Source: SIG710 sp045604985 (GTDB lineage: Bacteria; Bacillota; Clostridia; Oscillospirales; CAG-272). From it: DNA of 13,442 nucleotides. Positions 13,217 to 13,442 of this stretch are shown piece after piece. Both the position numbers and the translations under genes were made by a program. The DNA lies in NCBI GenBank assembly GCA_045604985.1, contig JAZUPD010000033.1:1-13442 (forward strand), written 5' to 3'. Under the pieces are notes generated by a model. It did no database searches. It saw only the letters and a program-made list of their open reading frames with translations, and was not told the origin of the DNA. How positions within the stretch are numbered: the stretch's first letter is position 1; each line of letters opens with the position of its first letter.

Positions 13217-13442
13217 GTCAGGCGAAAGTTTTGATCGACCTTTTTTTAAGGTCGTGTCGTCAGGTGAAAGTTTTGATCGACCTTTTTTAAGGTCGTCTTG
13301 TCAGATGAAAGTTTTGATCGACCTTTTTTAAGGTCGTGTTGTCAGATGAAAGTTTTGATCGACCTTTTTTAAGGGCGTGTTGTCAGATGAAAGTTTTGAT
13401 CGACCTTTTTTAAGGTCGTGTTGACAGGTGAAAGTTTTGATC
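13217..13442. repeat. 41-bp tandem repeat array with internal hairpins, continuing beyond the window
   Basis: Five full units and the first 20 bases of a sixth are present: 13217-13258 (42 bp, one extra T), 13259-13299, 13300-13340, 13341-13381, 13382-13422 and 13423-13442. Each unit reads GTCA, two variable bases, YGAAAGTTTTGAT, then the hairpin CGACCTT-TTTT-AAGGTCG (a 7-bp stem), then a short variable joint. The fourth copy has AAGGGCG in place of AAGGTCG, breaking one pair. Units are nearly identical over the whole period, with no unique spacers, so this is not a CRISPR array. The period is not a multiple of three and no gene is seen. The stretch 13124-13216 before it is AT-rich and holds nothing else I recognise. 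Confidence 0.93.

Noticed and set aside
13217..13442. A CRISPR array
   Set aside because: The period is regular, but the whole 41-bp unit is conserved and no unique spacers lie between the copies; no cas gene is seen.

Overview
The window looks like a chromosomal segment of an anaerobic, probably gut-associated member of the Clostridia (Bacillota), plausibly in or near the Oscillospiraceae. The evidence is strong AGGAGG-type ribosome binding sites, moderately AT-rich coding sequence with very AT-rich spacers, a Gram-positive lysine riboswitch, a clostridial ferredoxin-domain aldo/keto reductase and an F420-ligase-like protein of the type seen in gut Firmicutes. No phage, transposase, CRISPR or tRNA gene is visible. 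Most of the content is housekeeping metabolism.

Layout. (1) 148-2376 (+): RNase R with a TTG start, followed by its own terminator. (2) 2575-3684 (-): a monocistronic aldo/keto reductase with two C-terminal 4Fe-4S motifs, with its own terminator, a good sigma-A promoter and a palindromic element in its leader. (3) 4015-7818 (+): a probable purine operon of an IMP dehydrogenase closely resembling the Tritrichomonas foetus enzyme, a GMP synthase that has only the ATP-pyrophosphatase/dimerisation part (no glutaminase domain), and a CofE-like (F420-0:glutamate ligase family) protein of unknown role. (4) 7926-11184 (-): a lysine-biosynthesis operon dapA-dapB-lysA behind a consensus promoter and a lysine riboswitch, whose terminator and a candidate antiterminator pairing can be traced. 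(5) 11262-13063 (-): a two-gene ABC-2 exporter (ATPase plus six-helix permease) with a TGATATCA double palindrome over its -10 region. (6) 13217-13442: a 41-bp tandem repeat array running off the window end.

How the parts work together. The purine operon would convert IMP to XMP to GMP. The missing glutaminase must be encoded elsewhere, or the enzyme uses free ammonia. The dap operon converts aspartate semialdehyde and pyruvate towards diaminopimelate (for the cell wall) and finally lysine, with lysine feedback at transcription. The exporter is probably controlled by a dimeric repressor not encoded here.

The least ordinary signals are non-coding. Three separate intergenic regions (start of window, leader of the reductase, terminal array) share an AAGTTTTGAT core. 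In two of them the core is followed by a hairpin whose stem sequence differs while its pairing is kept. This suggests a dispersed structured repeat family. I found no clear evidence of a wholly new multi-gene system.
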